From Cryoendolithus antarcticus (lineage: Eukaryota > Ascomycota > Dothideomycetes > Cladosporiales > Cladosporiaceae), in assembly GCA_002077065.1 (NCBI GenBank), contig NAJO01000060.1, positions 124,001-188,000 of the forward strand: a stretch of DNA of 64,000 nucleotides, in the 5' to 3' direction. Both the position numbers and the translations under genes were made by a program. Positions 1 through 11,135 of this stretch are shown piece by piece. How positions within the stretch are numbered: the stretch's first letter is position 1; every line of letters starts with the position of its first letter. Under the pieces are notes generated by a model. It had not been told where the DNA came from. It ran no database searches and saw only the letters and a program-made list of their open reading frames with translations.

Positions 1-74
1 CAGATGATCTTGCGGACGATTAATTGAGCGTTTTAGCCATGTACGTATGTACTATCTGCATACAATCTTACTCC

Positions 75-1957
75 TTAGTTGGACTTATCCGCTTGCCTCC
101 TCTTATACTCCTCCGCCACCTCCCGATGCGTACACCACACGACCTCCCCCTGAAACGCCTTAACCCACTCCAGAAACCTCTCAACCATCCCAATCACATG
201 CCCCATCCCACTCGTATCCGGATGGAAAATCAGCCCAAACACAACCATATCCTCCGCCTCTCCCCTCTCAATCTCAGTCCTCAACCACTCAAATCGATCT
301 TTCCACATCCGCTCCACAATCCTGACATCGACATAGCCAGCCGAGTTCGCCGTGTGCGGGTAGAATTGTAGTGGTGTTGCGTCTTCGGCGTACCAGTTCA
401 GGGGGATTTCGACTAGGGAGGACTTGGGGAGCGAGGCGAAGTCGGGACTTGGATGCATCCAGGTTTCTGCCCGATTTGAGGGGGAGAAGTCGATTTGTTC
501 GATTGGGGAAGGATTCAGGGGCAGGAAGTAGGGCGTGCTTTCGTAGTGGGAGAGGGAGGAGTCCCAGAGGAAGTTTTGCGACTGGAGAAGGGCTATGGTG
601 CGTTCGGAGAGTTGATATAGGGGGGCGCGATAACCGACTGGTTTGCCGCCTGTCAATCCTTCGATAAGGGAGACGCATTTTGCTAGCACGTCGCGCTCTT
701 GCTCTGCGGTCATCTGGGAGGCGGACTCATGAGCGTAGCCGTGGATTGCTAGTTCGCCGCCTGAGGCTACGATGTCGGCGGTTTGGGTTGGGAAGGTTTC
801 GATGCTGTGGCCGGGGAGGCACCAGGTAATCTTGTTGGAGATGCCAAGGCGTTTGAAGACTCTAAGGAGGCGAGGAACGCCAGTGTGGGCGCTCAGGTAG
901 CCGGCGGAGTAGTCTGAGGTGTTGTTGTCGGGGTGCTTGCCGGTGCCTAGCCAGCCGGAGACGGCGTCGAAGTCGACAGAGAAGGCGAGATAGATCTTCT
1001 TGCGGTCTTTGGAGCCCATGGTGGCTTGTTGAGCTATTGACCGTTGCGGGTTATTCGAGGCGGTCGTGCTACTGGGATCTGACATCGCTTGAGGAACCTC
1101 GTTCTCGCGCCAAACGATCCGTCCCTCCATGCCTCCATCAATGCTCAAACACTGACCAGACATGTGGCCTGAAGCCTGATGGCTAGCCAAGAAAGCCACA
1201 GCCTTCGCAACATCCTGCGGCTGCGCAATCTTCTTCAATGCTACAGTGGCTTGCGTCTCAAGATACAGCTCCTTGGGGTCCGCGAGTCGATCACCAATGA
1301 GCTCAGTGTTGACCCAGCCCGGGGCGACGGCATTAATGCGAGCTTTGCTGTTCAGCCGAACGATCTCGTTCTTCACCGTGGGCACCAGACCGTACTGCAA
1401 GCCAGCTTTACCACTTGCGTACTCGGCATGTCCTGCCTGACCGAACTTGCCGGTCTCGCTACCAGTGACCACTATGGCGAGGTTCTCCAGCTCCTTGCCC
1501 AGGCTTTCCTGGCTGGTCTTCGCAGCAAGGAGGAAATGCTTGACGGTCAAGAAGGTCCCTCTGATATTGACACGGTAGACGCTCTCCCAAGTCTCTAGCG
1601 GCAGCTCCCAGATGTTCGGGTGATTAGCCTCGTTCGTGATGCCAGCATTGGCGCAGAGGATGTTTATGGGTCCGAAGTGGTCCTGAGCCTGCTTGAAGCA
1701 TGCTGAGATGGAGCTTTCGTCAGAGATATCGCCCTGGACATGGAAGACACTCTCGGATGCTGGTGTTGTAGCGGGTCGAAGATCGTGAGCAGTGACTTTG
1801 CAGCCGGCAGCTGGGGAACATGATCAGCGGCTGTGTACCTGTATGAAGTACCTCACTTCGATACCGTACCTTCGAATTCCTTGACGATAGCAGATCCAAT
1901 GCCTCCACGAGCTCCAGTAACGAAAGCATGGAGACCTTCGATCCCCAGATAAGACAT
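75..1957 (-). CDS. Short-chain dehydrogenase fused to polysaccharide-deacetylase (NodB/CE4) domain
   Basis: Two exons are read on the minus strand: 1957-1870 and 1810-75, joined over a 59-nt intron (1869-1811) that restores one frame of about 607 residues. The N-terminal ~260 residues are a classical SDR: nucleotide-binding TGARGGIG near residue 14, a CANAG segment, and the catalytic YASGK at about 160-164. After a Ser/Thr/Asn-rich linker, residues ~300-600 form a polysaccharide-deacetylase domain of the HpPgdA-like type, with the acidic SVDFDA strand, the HGYAH metal-binding motif and a late FHPDTSG segment. No signal peptide is visible, so a cytosolic enzyme is inferred. An SDR normally ends soon after its IDGG segment, so the second domain is an extra module. 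There is no stop between the two, although internal ATGs at 1085 and 1019 could start a separate deacetylase. Family calls are firm; substrate is unknown. Confidence 0.85.
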
Positions 1958-3402
1958 CTTGAAAAGTGGAATTGATAAACGCGCAGCTTCCTGCCCTCTG
2001 GTGGCTTTTATATGCTATGATTGGAAATCGCTTACCAGGTGTACATCATTGTTTCGAACACGACAACCAATGTGACGCCCAAGGTGACGACCGAAATTAC
2101 AATACTGTGCTGCTTGGGTGCGGGGTTGTCAATGACATCCGAAATCCAGTAAGCAAGTTGATAAGAACAATGATCGGAAAGGACATTGCTCATACCTATG
2201 CAGCTGTTAAATACTGTGGGCATTGCGGCATTCAACACCTTCGGTTCGAAGGTGCAGAACTACCTGATCACCTACAATGAAAAGTAAGTCGCAGAGTACA
2301 GATCGCCTGGGCAAGTCGATTGCTCGCCAAAAATGTCCGCCTGAGTCCTGAGCAAGAGCTCTCGATCCTCTGGCTTCCATGCTGCGGTTTGTGCTTGTTG
2401 CCATGCGCTTCGCGCTGTCACTGTACCTGGCAGAGCGGGTACATCGTACAGCACAGAAGCTTAAGTAGCTGTTTCGACAGGCTGAGACACCGAGCAGACG
2501 CTGCACAGCAAATAGGAACGAGCGATCTTGCTCATGATTTTCAGGACGTCCGTCGGCTCCGGTCTAGATGCTCGCTGTCTTAGCGAACTCAATCATCGCA
2601 TGGTGAAAGCGTGGTCGGTTGAGAAGCTTCGCCCTGTGAGTGGATCTGTCTCCAGGGTGTTTCCTGTTCCTGGCTGCCAATTGGACTTCAGGCTTGCTTC
2701 CCGTTCCGCGGCCGCTGCAAGACATAGCCTATGCCGGTTCCGTACACCTGCGACGAGCACGTTGTTCGGTTAAGCTCGTGGCGCTTCTCCAACGGGTAAT
2801 ATCGACTTTGCGAATAGCGAGGCTGCGTAGCTTGGAACGCGCAGGATGACTTCGGTCGCACCTGCCACACGTGCTGCACCATCACGCATGTGCGAACACG
2901 CATTTAGGTACGTCTCGCCGACACGCAAGCAAGTGTTTCACGATCTCACAGCGAAAAGCCAGACCTGCAGGTACACTTCCACTCCAGCCCCTTCCAGCGC
3001 TCCCATTGGCTCCGCACTGCGCTCCAAAGCGCATGCATCAGGGGCGGAATCAGCGTCCCACAACTCCACTTCTCGCGCCGCGCTGCAAGGCGCGCCGACT
3101 GGTCGTTCCTCGGAGCACTAGCGTTTGGCAGCGCAGCCGTTTCTTCACAAAAGCCTGCGCTGCTCACCACCCGGCCTCTTCCTTTTGATCAAACGCTTCA
3201 CGGGATTGAAGACTACGACGCTCTTTTCGTCCACCACACTCATTTTTAGTTGCTCAGGCAGTCTTTACCAGCCACACTCTCTACTTGTCATTCGTTTTAG
3301 TCGCTAGTCGACTTGTGAAGGCATAGTCACTCATTCAAACGGACGAATAGATCGCATCGAAGCATCTTTGAAGTCACTTCAAACACTACACGAACAGCAA
3401 GC
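1958..3402. other. Intergenic region, divergent promoters
   Basis: This stretch lies between the minus-strand SDR-deacetylase gene and the plus-strand RlpA-like gene, so it should hold both promoters. Short open frames occur but none shows a recognisable domain, and several overlap on both strands. The last ~200 nt before the RlpA-like start are rich in CT runs, as is common in fungal 5' leaders. I see no RNA gene or repeat here. Confidence 0.5.
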
Positions 3403-4329
3403 ATGTACACCAATACTCTTGCCCTGGCTGGCGCTTTCGCCGTGCTCGTATCCGCTGTGCCAATGGCCGCGAACGAGAAGCGTGACGTTGTCTGGATTAC
3501 CGAGACAGCAGAGGCCATCGTTACGGTCCCAGTCACCACTACCGTCTGGGTTGACGGCGATGCCTCCCAAACACACTACGGTCACGGGCACGGTGGTAGC
3601 CGTCGCACCTCCACCGTTCTGAGCACTGTCATTGTTCAGCCCTCCGCGCCTGCGCTCTCGGCAGCTGCGCCGTCGTCTGCCGCGGCGCCAGCACCCTCCT
3701 CTGAGAGTGCATCGTCATCCACCGAAGTTCCGGTTGCGCCAGTCTCCTCCGCAGAGGCTTCCAGCTACGTTGTCCCGGCGCCCACCACTACAAGCACGTC
3801 GGAGTACGTCGCCCCGACGACCCCAACATCGACCTACGTCGCTCCCACCACTACCCCAAGTTCGACCTACGTCGGGCCTACCACATCCGCATACGTAGCC
3901 CCAACAACCACCTCCAGCGCCGCCCCAGTCTCCACCTCCGCAGCCTCATCTTCCGGCGGCTCCGGCCTCTCCTCCGGCCTCGGCGCCTCAGGAACATCCT
4001 ACTCCGGGGACCTGACCTACTTCGCAGTAGGCATGGGCGCCTGCGGTCACGTCTCCAGCGAATCCGACAAGATGGTCGCCATCAGCCACACAGTCTTCGA
4101 CTCCTACTCGACCGGCAACCCCAACACCAACCCTCTCTGCGGCAAGTCTGTAACCATCACTGGTAAGGATGGCTCGCCATACACGGCCCAAATCTGGGAC
4201 AGGTGTGTTGGGTGCGTGTCGGCGGACTTGGATCTCCCCGAGGCGTTCTTTGATATCGTTACCAAGGACCCTTCGACCGGAGCGGTGGGTAACGGGAGGG
4301 TGCACAACATGAAGTGGGCTTTTGACTAG
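3403..4329 (+). CDS. Secreted RlpA-like / expansin-like double-psi beta-barrel protein
   Basis: A 308-residue single-exon protein. Residues 1-19 form a hydrophobic secretion signal, followed by a dibasic KR at about 27-28 that fits Kex2 processing. Residues ~85-200 are a Ser/Thr/Pro/Ala-rich stretch with several imperfect repeats of an APTT..STYV type, expected to be O-glycosylated. The last ~105 residues are a double-psi beta-barrel domain of the RlpA/barwin/expansin type: a GDLTYF start, the ACG segment, cysteine pairs in NPLCGKSV and the DRCVGC motif, and a conserved DL-LP..FF ending. Such proteins are known as fungal extracellular, wall-associated or carbohydrate-binding proteins; no catalytic activity can be assigned. 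The ATG at 3403 is the first in frame and gives the signal peptide directly. Confidence 0.9.
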   Translation: MYTNTLALAGAFAVLVSAVPMAANEKRDVVWITETAEAIVTVPVTTTVWVDGDASQTHYGHGHGGSRRTSTVLSTVIVQPSAPALSAAAPSSAAAPAPSSESASSSTEVPVAPVSSAEASSYVVPAPTTTSTSEYVAPTTPTSTYVAPTTTPSSTYVGPTTSAYVAPTTTSSAAPVSTSAASSSGGSGLSSGLGASGTSYSGDLTYFAVGMGACGHVSSESDKMVAISHTVFDSYSTGNPNTNPLCGKSVTITGKDGSPYTAQIWDRCVGCVSADLDLPEAFFDIVTKDPSTGAVGNGRVHNMKWAFD

Positions 4330-5491
4330 ATGTCTTGAGCTTGCTATGCATGAGGGGAGTGGAAAGGCGGGTACTGCGTACCGCGGTTACGAGACTTATG
4401 ATCCGGGCAAAAATGGGAATACAGTGGACCTACCTGGCGGCCGACATCTACCTTTTGATGTTCGGCGAGGGTATGGGCTGTCTATAGGACGGAGAGTTCG
4501 ATTCTAGGGGTACATATGTTGGTCAGAATGTGAAAAGTTGATGAAAGTGATCTCCAACATTGCCATTGTGCTCTCATGCTTCTCTCCGCAAGATCCAGCT
4601 CGTCTGCCGGTGGAAACAGCTGATCCTGAGAGCCTCATCGCCCGATCCGTCAGCTGTCAGCGACTTGCATGACATGGAAACCGTCTGTGGATGACTGTGT
4701 CGTACTGACCGGAATCACCGGATGGGCAGCACAGCACAAACGCATCGAATTCCTCCATGAACCTATCTGCTGCAGGCAGATAGACGAAAAATTGCGTTGT
4801 GTTCCTCCATGGTGACGCCGAACTTTACCGGAAGATTTACCTGAGGGATGTAACGGTGTGTGTACCCTCGTACCCGGCCGGGAAGGAAGCTTGTTGGGTA
4901 TTTTTGTCAACGCGTGGTGAATGTTGCACAGGGATATTCGTTGACGGCGATTGCGATCCAGTATTTTCTCGAAACCAAGTCTGATGCTCGCGACCGCGCA
5001 TTGCTCCATGGAGCGCCCCGGACGTAACCTGGTGCATAGTACATCGAGGGAATCAGTCAATTCATCACGGTTGCGTGACAGTAGGCACGGACACGGTTAG
5101 CGAGATTTGAATACGAAGACTCGCCAAGACAAGGCGCGGCTGCTCTTACGAACCCTGAAACAGAACCTCCTCCACCGCCCGGCTGCTGCTGTTGCTGCTG
5201 TCACCTCTCCATCCACATTGCCATCTCACTATTGATTACCTTACTCATCACCTTGCTGCTATTGACCACCTTCAACACTATCTCATTCGTCTACCTTTTC
5301 GCTGTATCGATACTTGTAACACCACTACCAAGACCCCCGCCTGTACACTCATTGTCGCTACTCGACCGCTTCCACGAGACTGCGCTTACTTTCCGCGCGT
5401 TACATTCCGATACCGACGCGCCACGGTACTTTCGACTCTCACATTGTCGAATACTGTGCTGAAGCGTCACGGCGGTGACTAGTCGTCCGTC
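4330..5491. other. Intergenic region, no gene seen
   Basis: About 1.16 kb between two plus-strand genes. The few open frames of 60-136 codons on both strands have no family signature. The end, from about 5190, is very CT-rich and is probably the transcribed leader of the following membrane-protein gene. Confidence 0.4.
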
Positions 5492-7539
5492 ATGTCGAAC
5501 ACTACTAGTATGTCCACCCTCTACAGCCCGCCGTTGCACCGTCAACTGACAGCAACGCAGTCACCTCCACTCTCCCGGAGAGCACCTCCTCCCAAGTCTC
5601 CATTTCAGAGTCCTCCGTACAGGCATCGCAATCCTCGGCAATCGCTTCTTCCGTGTCATCAGCGGCACAGTCGAGCGAGCAACAAGCGGGGAGCACGGTC
5701 ATTGTCACCAACACCGCCTCCTCAGTGCCTCCATCCACACAAGTCTTCACTTCCGTTGTGACACAAACGCCTGCGGCGGGCGAATCTAGCAAAGCGCCAA
5801 TCACGGTGGTGGTCACTCAAGTGAGCAGCGCACAGATTACTGCCGGACCCACGGAAGCATCGTCGGGTACGTCGGCTGCTGCTTCATCGACATCATCCAC
5901 ACCGGCTTCGCTTGCGAACAATGGCTCTGGAGGCACAAAGGAAAGTACCGGACTGCCACCTGCCGGCCGGACAGCTATCGCTGTGGTCGTGCCCGTGGTC
6001 GTCGTAGCTCTCCTCGTGATAGGTGCACTGTTCTTCTGGCGGAGACGTAAGTCCAAGAAGGCGGCTGAGGAACAACGGCGGAAGGAAGTAGAAGACTACG
6101 GCTTTAACCCGAACCACGATCCTACCATCCCGGCCGTAGCCTCGGAAGGACCAGAGATGACCCAAGATAGCAACTCTGGGTACCGCGGCTGGGGTGCTGC
6201 AGGTCTTGCGAGCACCCGCAAAGCTTCTACAACCCTGTCAGGTGGCCACACTCACGGTCAGCTGTCAGATGCTGGAAGCCAGCCTTACGGATCCTCGAGC
6301 CCGGGCGGACCACCTTCAGATGATCGTTCGGACAACGCACTCGTGAGCAAGCGCGAGACGATGTCCTCTGATGAACTTGGCGCTCTGGGAGCCGGACCTA
6401 CAGTTCTGGGTGTTGGAGCAGCTGCAGGTGCCGGCGCCGTCCGTCGCGGACCAAGCAATGCCTCTTCACACTATTCCAACGCCGCACATTCAGAGCACAG
6501 CGACGACAATGTGCCACAAATGCCTCCTCTCTCGCAGTCCTACGACCAGTATGCCCAGCCGCAGGCTTACGGCAACTATGGACAAGCTGGACCATACGGT
6601 GATGGATCGTATGGAGGCAGTGGCGTTGATGGGTCAGGCATGCCAGTGGTAAGGGATGTGAGCGCTAGGCGAAACACGAGGATCCAACAAGCTGGAGGAT
6701 ACCAACAAGGGAACTCTGGGATTGCGCAGAATTTCTAGGAGACTCATAAAGGGGAGCCGTCAAGGAGTTACAGTCCTGTCAAAGAGGGGGATGCGGAAGC
6801 GGCGCTACTTGGGAGTTCAATGGGTGGGAGCTGGAATAGCTTGCAGCGCACACTCGATGGTCATGGCAATGAAGAGCGAAGAGGGCGTTCACCGGGATCC
6901 GGGGCAGAAGGATCGTTCTCAGACGCCGACCACGAGGTTGCCAATGGCATGAGGTTTGGAATCCCGGACTTGTGGAACAACAACCGATCATTTTTATCTC
7001 CGCCAATGGATGGGCAACAGGCCGGACTGGAAAGCATCAACACACAATCGCCTGTGTCGCCCTCGAGCCCTGTTAGCTTCCAAGACTTTCTGTCACAGGT
7101 CCCGCCTCCACCACAACCACATGCGCGACCAGACGAGACGGCAACACAACCGTCCGCCTCTTCAGCCAGGCACACGAGCGTCCGCAGGCTCCTCCCGCGA
7201 TTCTCAGCCCCGCGCTCTTCTCTGGACAACCCCTTTCCACGACCTATTGCCCCGTCATCACCGCGATTGCCGCGACGTGTGCGGTCTACGCCAGACCGGT
7301 ACACGGACAGCTTACTTCCTGACCAGCTCAGCTCGCGGACTTCTGACGAAGAGTTTCCGTTCCGGAACCAGAGTACGGGCGACGCGAATGTCGTGGATGA
7401 CACCGAGAACGATCCGCACAGGAATGAGAGTCGGGCTACTGCTGTTGCTGACGAGGAGGATGACCCGCTGAAGCAGGAGATCGATCGTTTGGTCGCTGCG
7501 AACGCGAGTGTCGACGAACAGGCACGGGCCTTCCTTTGA
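5492..7539 (+). CDS. Mid2/Skg6-like single-pass membrane protein with in-frame stop inside a probable intron
   Basis: Exon 1 is only 16 nt (ATG at 5492), followed by a 53-nt intron (5508-5560, GTATGT donor, CTGAC branch, CAG acceptor). The protein then has a Ser/Thr-rich outer part, a transmembrane segment at about residues 150-172 (run of V/A/L then WRRRKSKK) and a long Gly/Ser/Tyr/Gln-rich cytoplasmic tail. This resembles fungal wall-stress or polarity sensors; there is no cleavable signal peptide. The frame ends at TAG 6736-6738 (397 residues, ending GIAQNF), yet the same frame stays open for another 266 codons to 7539 and looks coding (Pro/Ser/Arg-rich). Positions 6649-6738 could be a 90-nt intron (GTAAGG donor, TACCAAC, TTTCTAG) whose removal gives a 634-residue protein. 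Both forms are possible. Membrane topology is sure; the family name is tentative. Confidence 0.75.
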
Positions 7540-7992
7540 TAGGGATGGAGAATGTTTCTATTTGTTATCATTGAGCTGGGCATGGCCATGCATCTGATTT
7601 AGGGCGTTGTCGGACCACCAGGGGTGATGGGCGCTTTGGGTATACCACACAGGCACATATGCGTTAATTGAATTTGAATGTTCAACAGAGGAACGCTTTT
7701 CGCTTACTATACATTCCTCGATCCTAGCGCAACTACCCACTTCGTGAACGCATCCTCTGCTCCTACGAAAGTGTGCCTGCACGGTTGCCTCAGTACTGCG
7801 GAAGCGAGATGCTGCCCAAGAGGTACAGCTGTAGGGTGGACGTGGCTGCTTACTGGCCAGTCACAGCCATACCTGCGAGTCTAGGAGCTAACCCTCTAGT
7901 GCTGCATCTGCTTTGCCTCATATTGCTGATATCTTTATTATGTTTAATGCTCGCTACCCACCTGACATCTGGACTACCTCACAGCCGTAGCG
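7540..7992. other. Intergenic region, no gene seen
   Basis: About 450 nt between two plus-strand genes. No domain-bearing frame, repeat or RNA gene was recognised. It should carry the 3' end of the membrane-protein transcript and the promoter of the small C2H2 gene. Confidence 0.4.
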
Positions 7993-8935
7993 ATGTGGAA
8001 ACAAGGCCCACGTTTCTCGGCGCAAGCTAGAGAGCTGATCGCCAAAGGGTGTACCTACGATGTCCGAGCGAAGATTTGGTTCACTAGGGATGGACAGCCA
8101 GTGCCGGAAGGATTCGCGCGTCGGATCGTCGTCTGGGAGAGTTCGAGAGCTTCGGACGATCAGGCCATGCCTTACCCTCCAAGGATCACGGAGCTCGAGG
8201 ACAGCGATGCAGAACACGACGATTCATCCGATGAAGAGCAAGGTGAAGAGGAAGATGCAGCTGAAGCTCCGAGATTCCTAGGCGACAGAAATGGATCCCG
8301 GGATGCGAAGTACTATACAGAGGGCGCGATTCAAAGGGCGCAGCAACACAGAGAACGAACAGATCCTCGAGACCGCGAGGATGAGATGCAATCTGGAAAC
8401 CCCAAGCCGAAGTAAGGCACAGGTAATGCGTACTCTGGCGCGCACGCGGAGCTCGTCGCTGGTAGCGGATCACATTTCATTCGAAATGGGAACAACTCTC
8501 CCTTCACCTATGCGCCGACTTACATCCTCACCGGTGCGCCATCAAATCCTAATGTTGGCAATCAGAGCGCGAACAAGCCCAACACGAGTCAAAGGGACAG
8601 CAATAAGGTAACGAGCGATGATCGTAGACTAGACGAGAGGCGAAGCCAGAGAGCTGCCGTTGAGTATGCCCGCCACTCTCCTTTGCCATACGTCACATCC
8701 ACTAACAGCTCAATCATGGCCTCGAGAACGACCACGCGATAAGACCTGCACACATTGCGATGCCAGCTTCACTGACTTGAGCACGCTGCGCCGCCATTTC
8801 GAGTACAAGCATAATCCAAATCCTCGCAAATACTTTGGCCGGTTTCCAGACTCCTGCGTCACATGTGCGCGTGGGTTTGTACGACGCGACCAGCTCGAGC
8901 GACACCTTCGGTCGCATGAACATGCTGTGGACTGA
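7993..8935 (+). CDS. Small protein with two C2H2 zinc fingers (exon structure uncertain)
   Basis: An ATG at 7993 opens a frame that reaches TAA at 8413, but the same frame resumes as clearly protein-like sequence until about 8690. A 54-nt intron 8412-8465 (GTAAGG donor, GGTAG acceptor) would remove the stop and keep frame. Another frame at 8744-8935 encodes two C2H2 zinc fingers: C-x2-C-x12-H-x4-H from CTHC to YKH, then CVTC to HEH. These are most simply the C-terminus of the same gene, reached by a second intron that I can only place roughly (8608-8743 is one option). The protein has an acidic middle part (DSDAEHDDSSDEEQGEEED). Two C2H2 fingers suggest nucleic-acid binding. The alternative is two separate small genes, with the finger gene starting at ATG 8666. 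Confidence 0.5.
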
Positions 8936-9750
8936 TTAACGACTCTGGTCATTCCGTAAGACAACTCAGTACGGTTGTGCACGCTGCTTTACGTTCCTTC
9001 AAGAAGCCAGAGTCCCATTCGTGCAATAGTTGCGGCACAGCCGTCAGGAAGAATCCTCAAAGGCTTCGCCTTGGCCGCTGCAGGCTCCAGCCTCTCCCTC
9101 TTATGCGCAAGCTACGATGGATCATCAATACTGGAACGCTCTGACGCCGCAGCGCAACGATCGCGCGATACTCCAGGACCCTGCACTGGTGCGGCCATCT
9201 CGGACAGAGCGTGAGGCATATTGTAAGCCTTCGTGAAGGCAAACTTTATACAAGAAAGTGCGAATGGTAACATATCAGGCATCTCTCTAAGTTTTACAGA
9301 CATACGCGATCCCATGGTGAAGGCAGCTACACCCTGATTCGCAGCACACTAGTAGAAGCGATAGCATCAAACAACGGAGAAGACTGTATACATCGGCCGC
9401 CGGGTACGGGTAGAGGCACGAGCTGTTGAATAGAGTCAGCCCTCCACGCGCGTGCTCCTTCAATTGACACAGCAGAACGTGATATCCACCTACAGGTATA
9501 CGTAGAGCTGCTTCACCATCACAATGTCGCCCGAGATATGCAGCCACAGCAGGTTGGCGTGGGAGGACACTGGTCACCCAACCTGCACGCTCGCTTGCAT
9601 GCATGCACGCGCGCTGCAAGGCTGAGCTGGGTATCGCTGCAGCGACATCTACGCCTCCCACGTGAGTACTGCTGTTTATTAGCACGAAGAGTCTCTTGGA
9701 ACAGTATTGCACTCGTACTTCTCGTCTTCAGTTCCCCGGGCGCTTTCGAG

Positions 9751-10640
9751 CATGTCGAGCCCGCCCTTCAACGGCCCCGACCCCTACGCGGGACCCGAAC
9801 GCCGCTACTGTCAACAGCTGCGCAAGTGGTGCTGGTACTTCAAAGCGCAAGCCCTATACATTGCCGACTCCGGGCGGACTCATTCGGTGCGAGCGGGAAG
9901 CCGTGAGCGTCTCCTTCTACATGCGGCCGACGATAGCTCGACCATACTGCACGCAAGGCAACGTCCAGGGTCTGGCGTGGACTTGAGCTGGAGCGGCGAC
10001 GGTCACATGATAACAGCTGAGCCTGAGCAGCCCTTTCTGGACTACGAGGGGTCAGTGGCTCGGCGGCGTGAAGAGTCGAGAGAGATGAGGAAACGGATGA
10101 TGATGGAGAAAGGAACAGACAGCAGGAGAGTCCGTGGCATTGCTGCGGTCGCAGGTATGGCGCTTTCACGAGTGACCGGAATCAAGTATGTCGTTGCGGG
10201 AACAAAACTAGTGCCGCTGGGAGAGTGAGGCGCTATGCACGACAAGGTGAGCGTGCTGGTCTTCGCGCTCTGATCGTGTCTCTGACGAGCATGTTGCGAT
10301 AGGGGACAACGGGCAGATGGAGGAAAGTTCAATGACCGCGAGACAGCCTCCTCAACGACAGATTGGTAGATCCGGCGCCACAGCTGAGATCTCGAACGAG
10401 CAGAGGGATGTGGGTATCAGGAATATCTTCTGCTCACCCGTGCACCTTGAGTATCATATCTCCGCCGGGCCGAAAAACCCTGATACCGGCAATCAGAGCG
10501 GCAACGACCCGGGCTTGAGCCAGAAGGACAGTAACAAAGGAGGAAAGAGAAGAGCTTAGGCCAGAGGGCAGAATACCGAGGGAAGAATCGTGCCTGGAGT
10601 TCGAGAGTTCAAGTGCAAGTCGGTGGCACTTCCTGTACTA
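9751..10640 (+). pseudogene. Degenerate copy of part of the C2H2-linked gene
   Basis: Positions ~10370-10630 encode a stretch that aligns with 8430-8690: both carry SGA-AE, then NPxxGNQS, then SQ(K/R)DSNK, followed by similar Arg/Glu-rich residues. In this copy the frame hits TAG at 10557-10559 just after DSNKGGKRRA, and the matching downstream residues continue in another frame, so a frameshift is implied. Upstream, a frame with ATG at 9751 runs to 10228 without recognisable domain. No zinc fingers are found after the duplicated part. I read it as a diverged, broken duplicate; a short functional gene with its own introns remains possible. Confidence 0.4.
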
Positions 10641-11135
10641 TCCTATCTCCTTCATTCAGCTAGCTCTACTTCCTCCCGAGCGTCGGCGATGTCCTTGCGC
10701 TATCATAGCGATGATAGCTAGTCGTCGCATACCCCCGTAGCTTGACCTGCGTCGTGATCAAGCTACGCGCGACTTGGTCCAATTTCTGTCGAGCGAAAGT
10801 CGAGACAACGAGCACCGTCCACCCAATTGGCTCACGGCTAGAACCATACGTACTCCGTTGTGTCCGGCCCTGCGTCTGGCTTTGGGTCGTCACTCTTCCG
10901 CCTAGACGTCGCATTCGTCAGCGAGGACTTCGAGCCGCACTGGCCAGATGCAGATTGCACTCACCTGACCGGCGAACGCCGTGAGTAAGCCTCGAGTCTC
11001 GCGTCGCTAGACCTCCGCGAGCTCGGCGATCGTGCTCGTGCGGCCTCACCACCATGCTCGGACTTGACAGTCGAAGCAACAGCATCTGCACATTCAAGTT
11101 CAGCAACACTTTCTCTTCTTCATCGGTCAGGGACT
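10641..11135. other. Intergenic region, no gene seen
   Basis: Nearly 500 nt between the degenerate copy and the 3' end of the Pbp1-like gene. The small frames overlap in opposite directions and have no signature. The right end should be the 3' untranslated part of the minus-strand gene. Confidence 0.35.

Noticed and set aside
2207..2280. GGTTCGAA tRNA-like T-loop sequence
   Set aside because: No acceptor stem, anticodon arm or D arm could be drawn around it.
6736..7539. Programmed stop-codon readthrough producing a peroxisomal isoform
   Set aside because: The stop is TAG followed by GAG, not the known TGA-CTA context, and the extension ends in AFL, which is not a peroxisomal signal. The intron model explains the data better.
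6861..7589. 242-codon minus-strand frame
   Set aside because: It is antisense to the continuing plus-strand tail of the membrane protein; Ser/Arg/Gly-rich without features.
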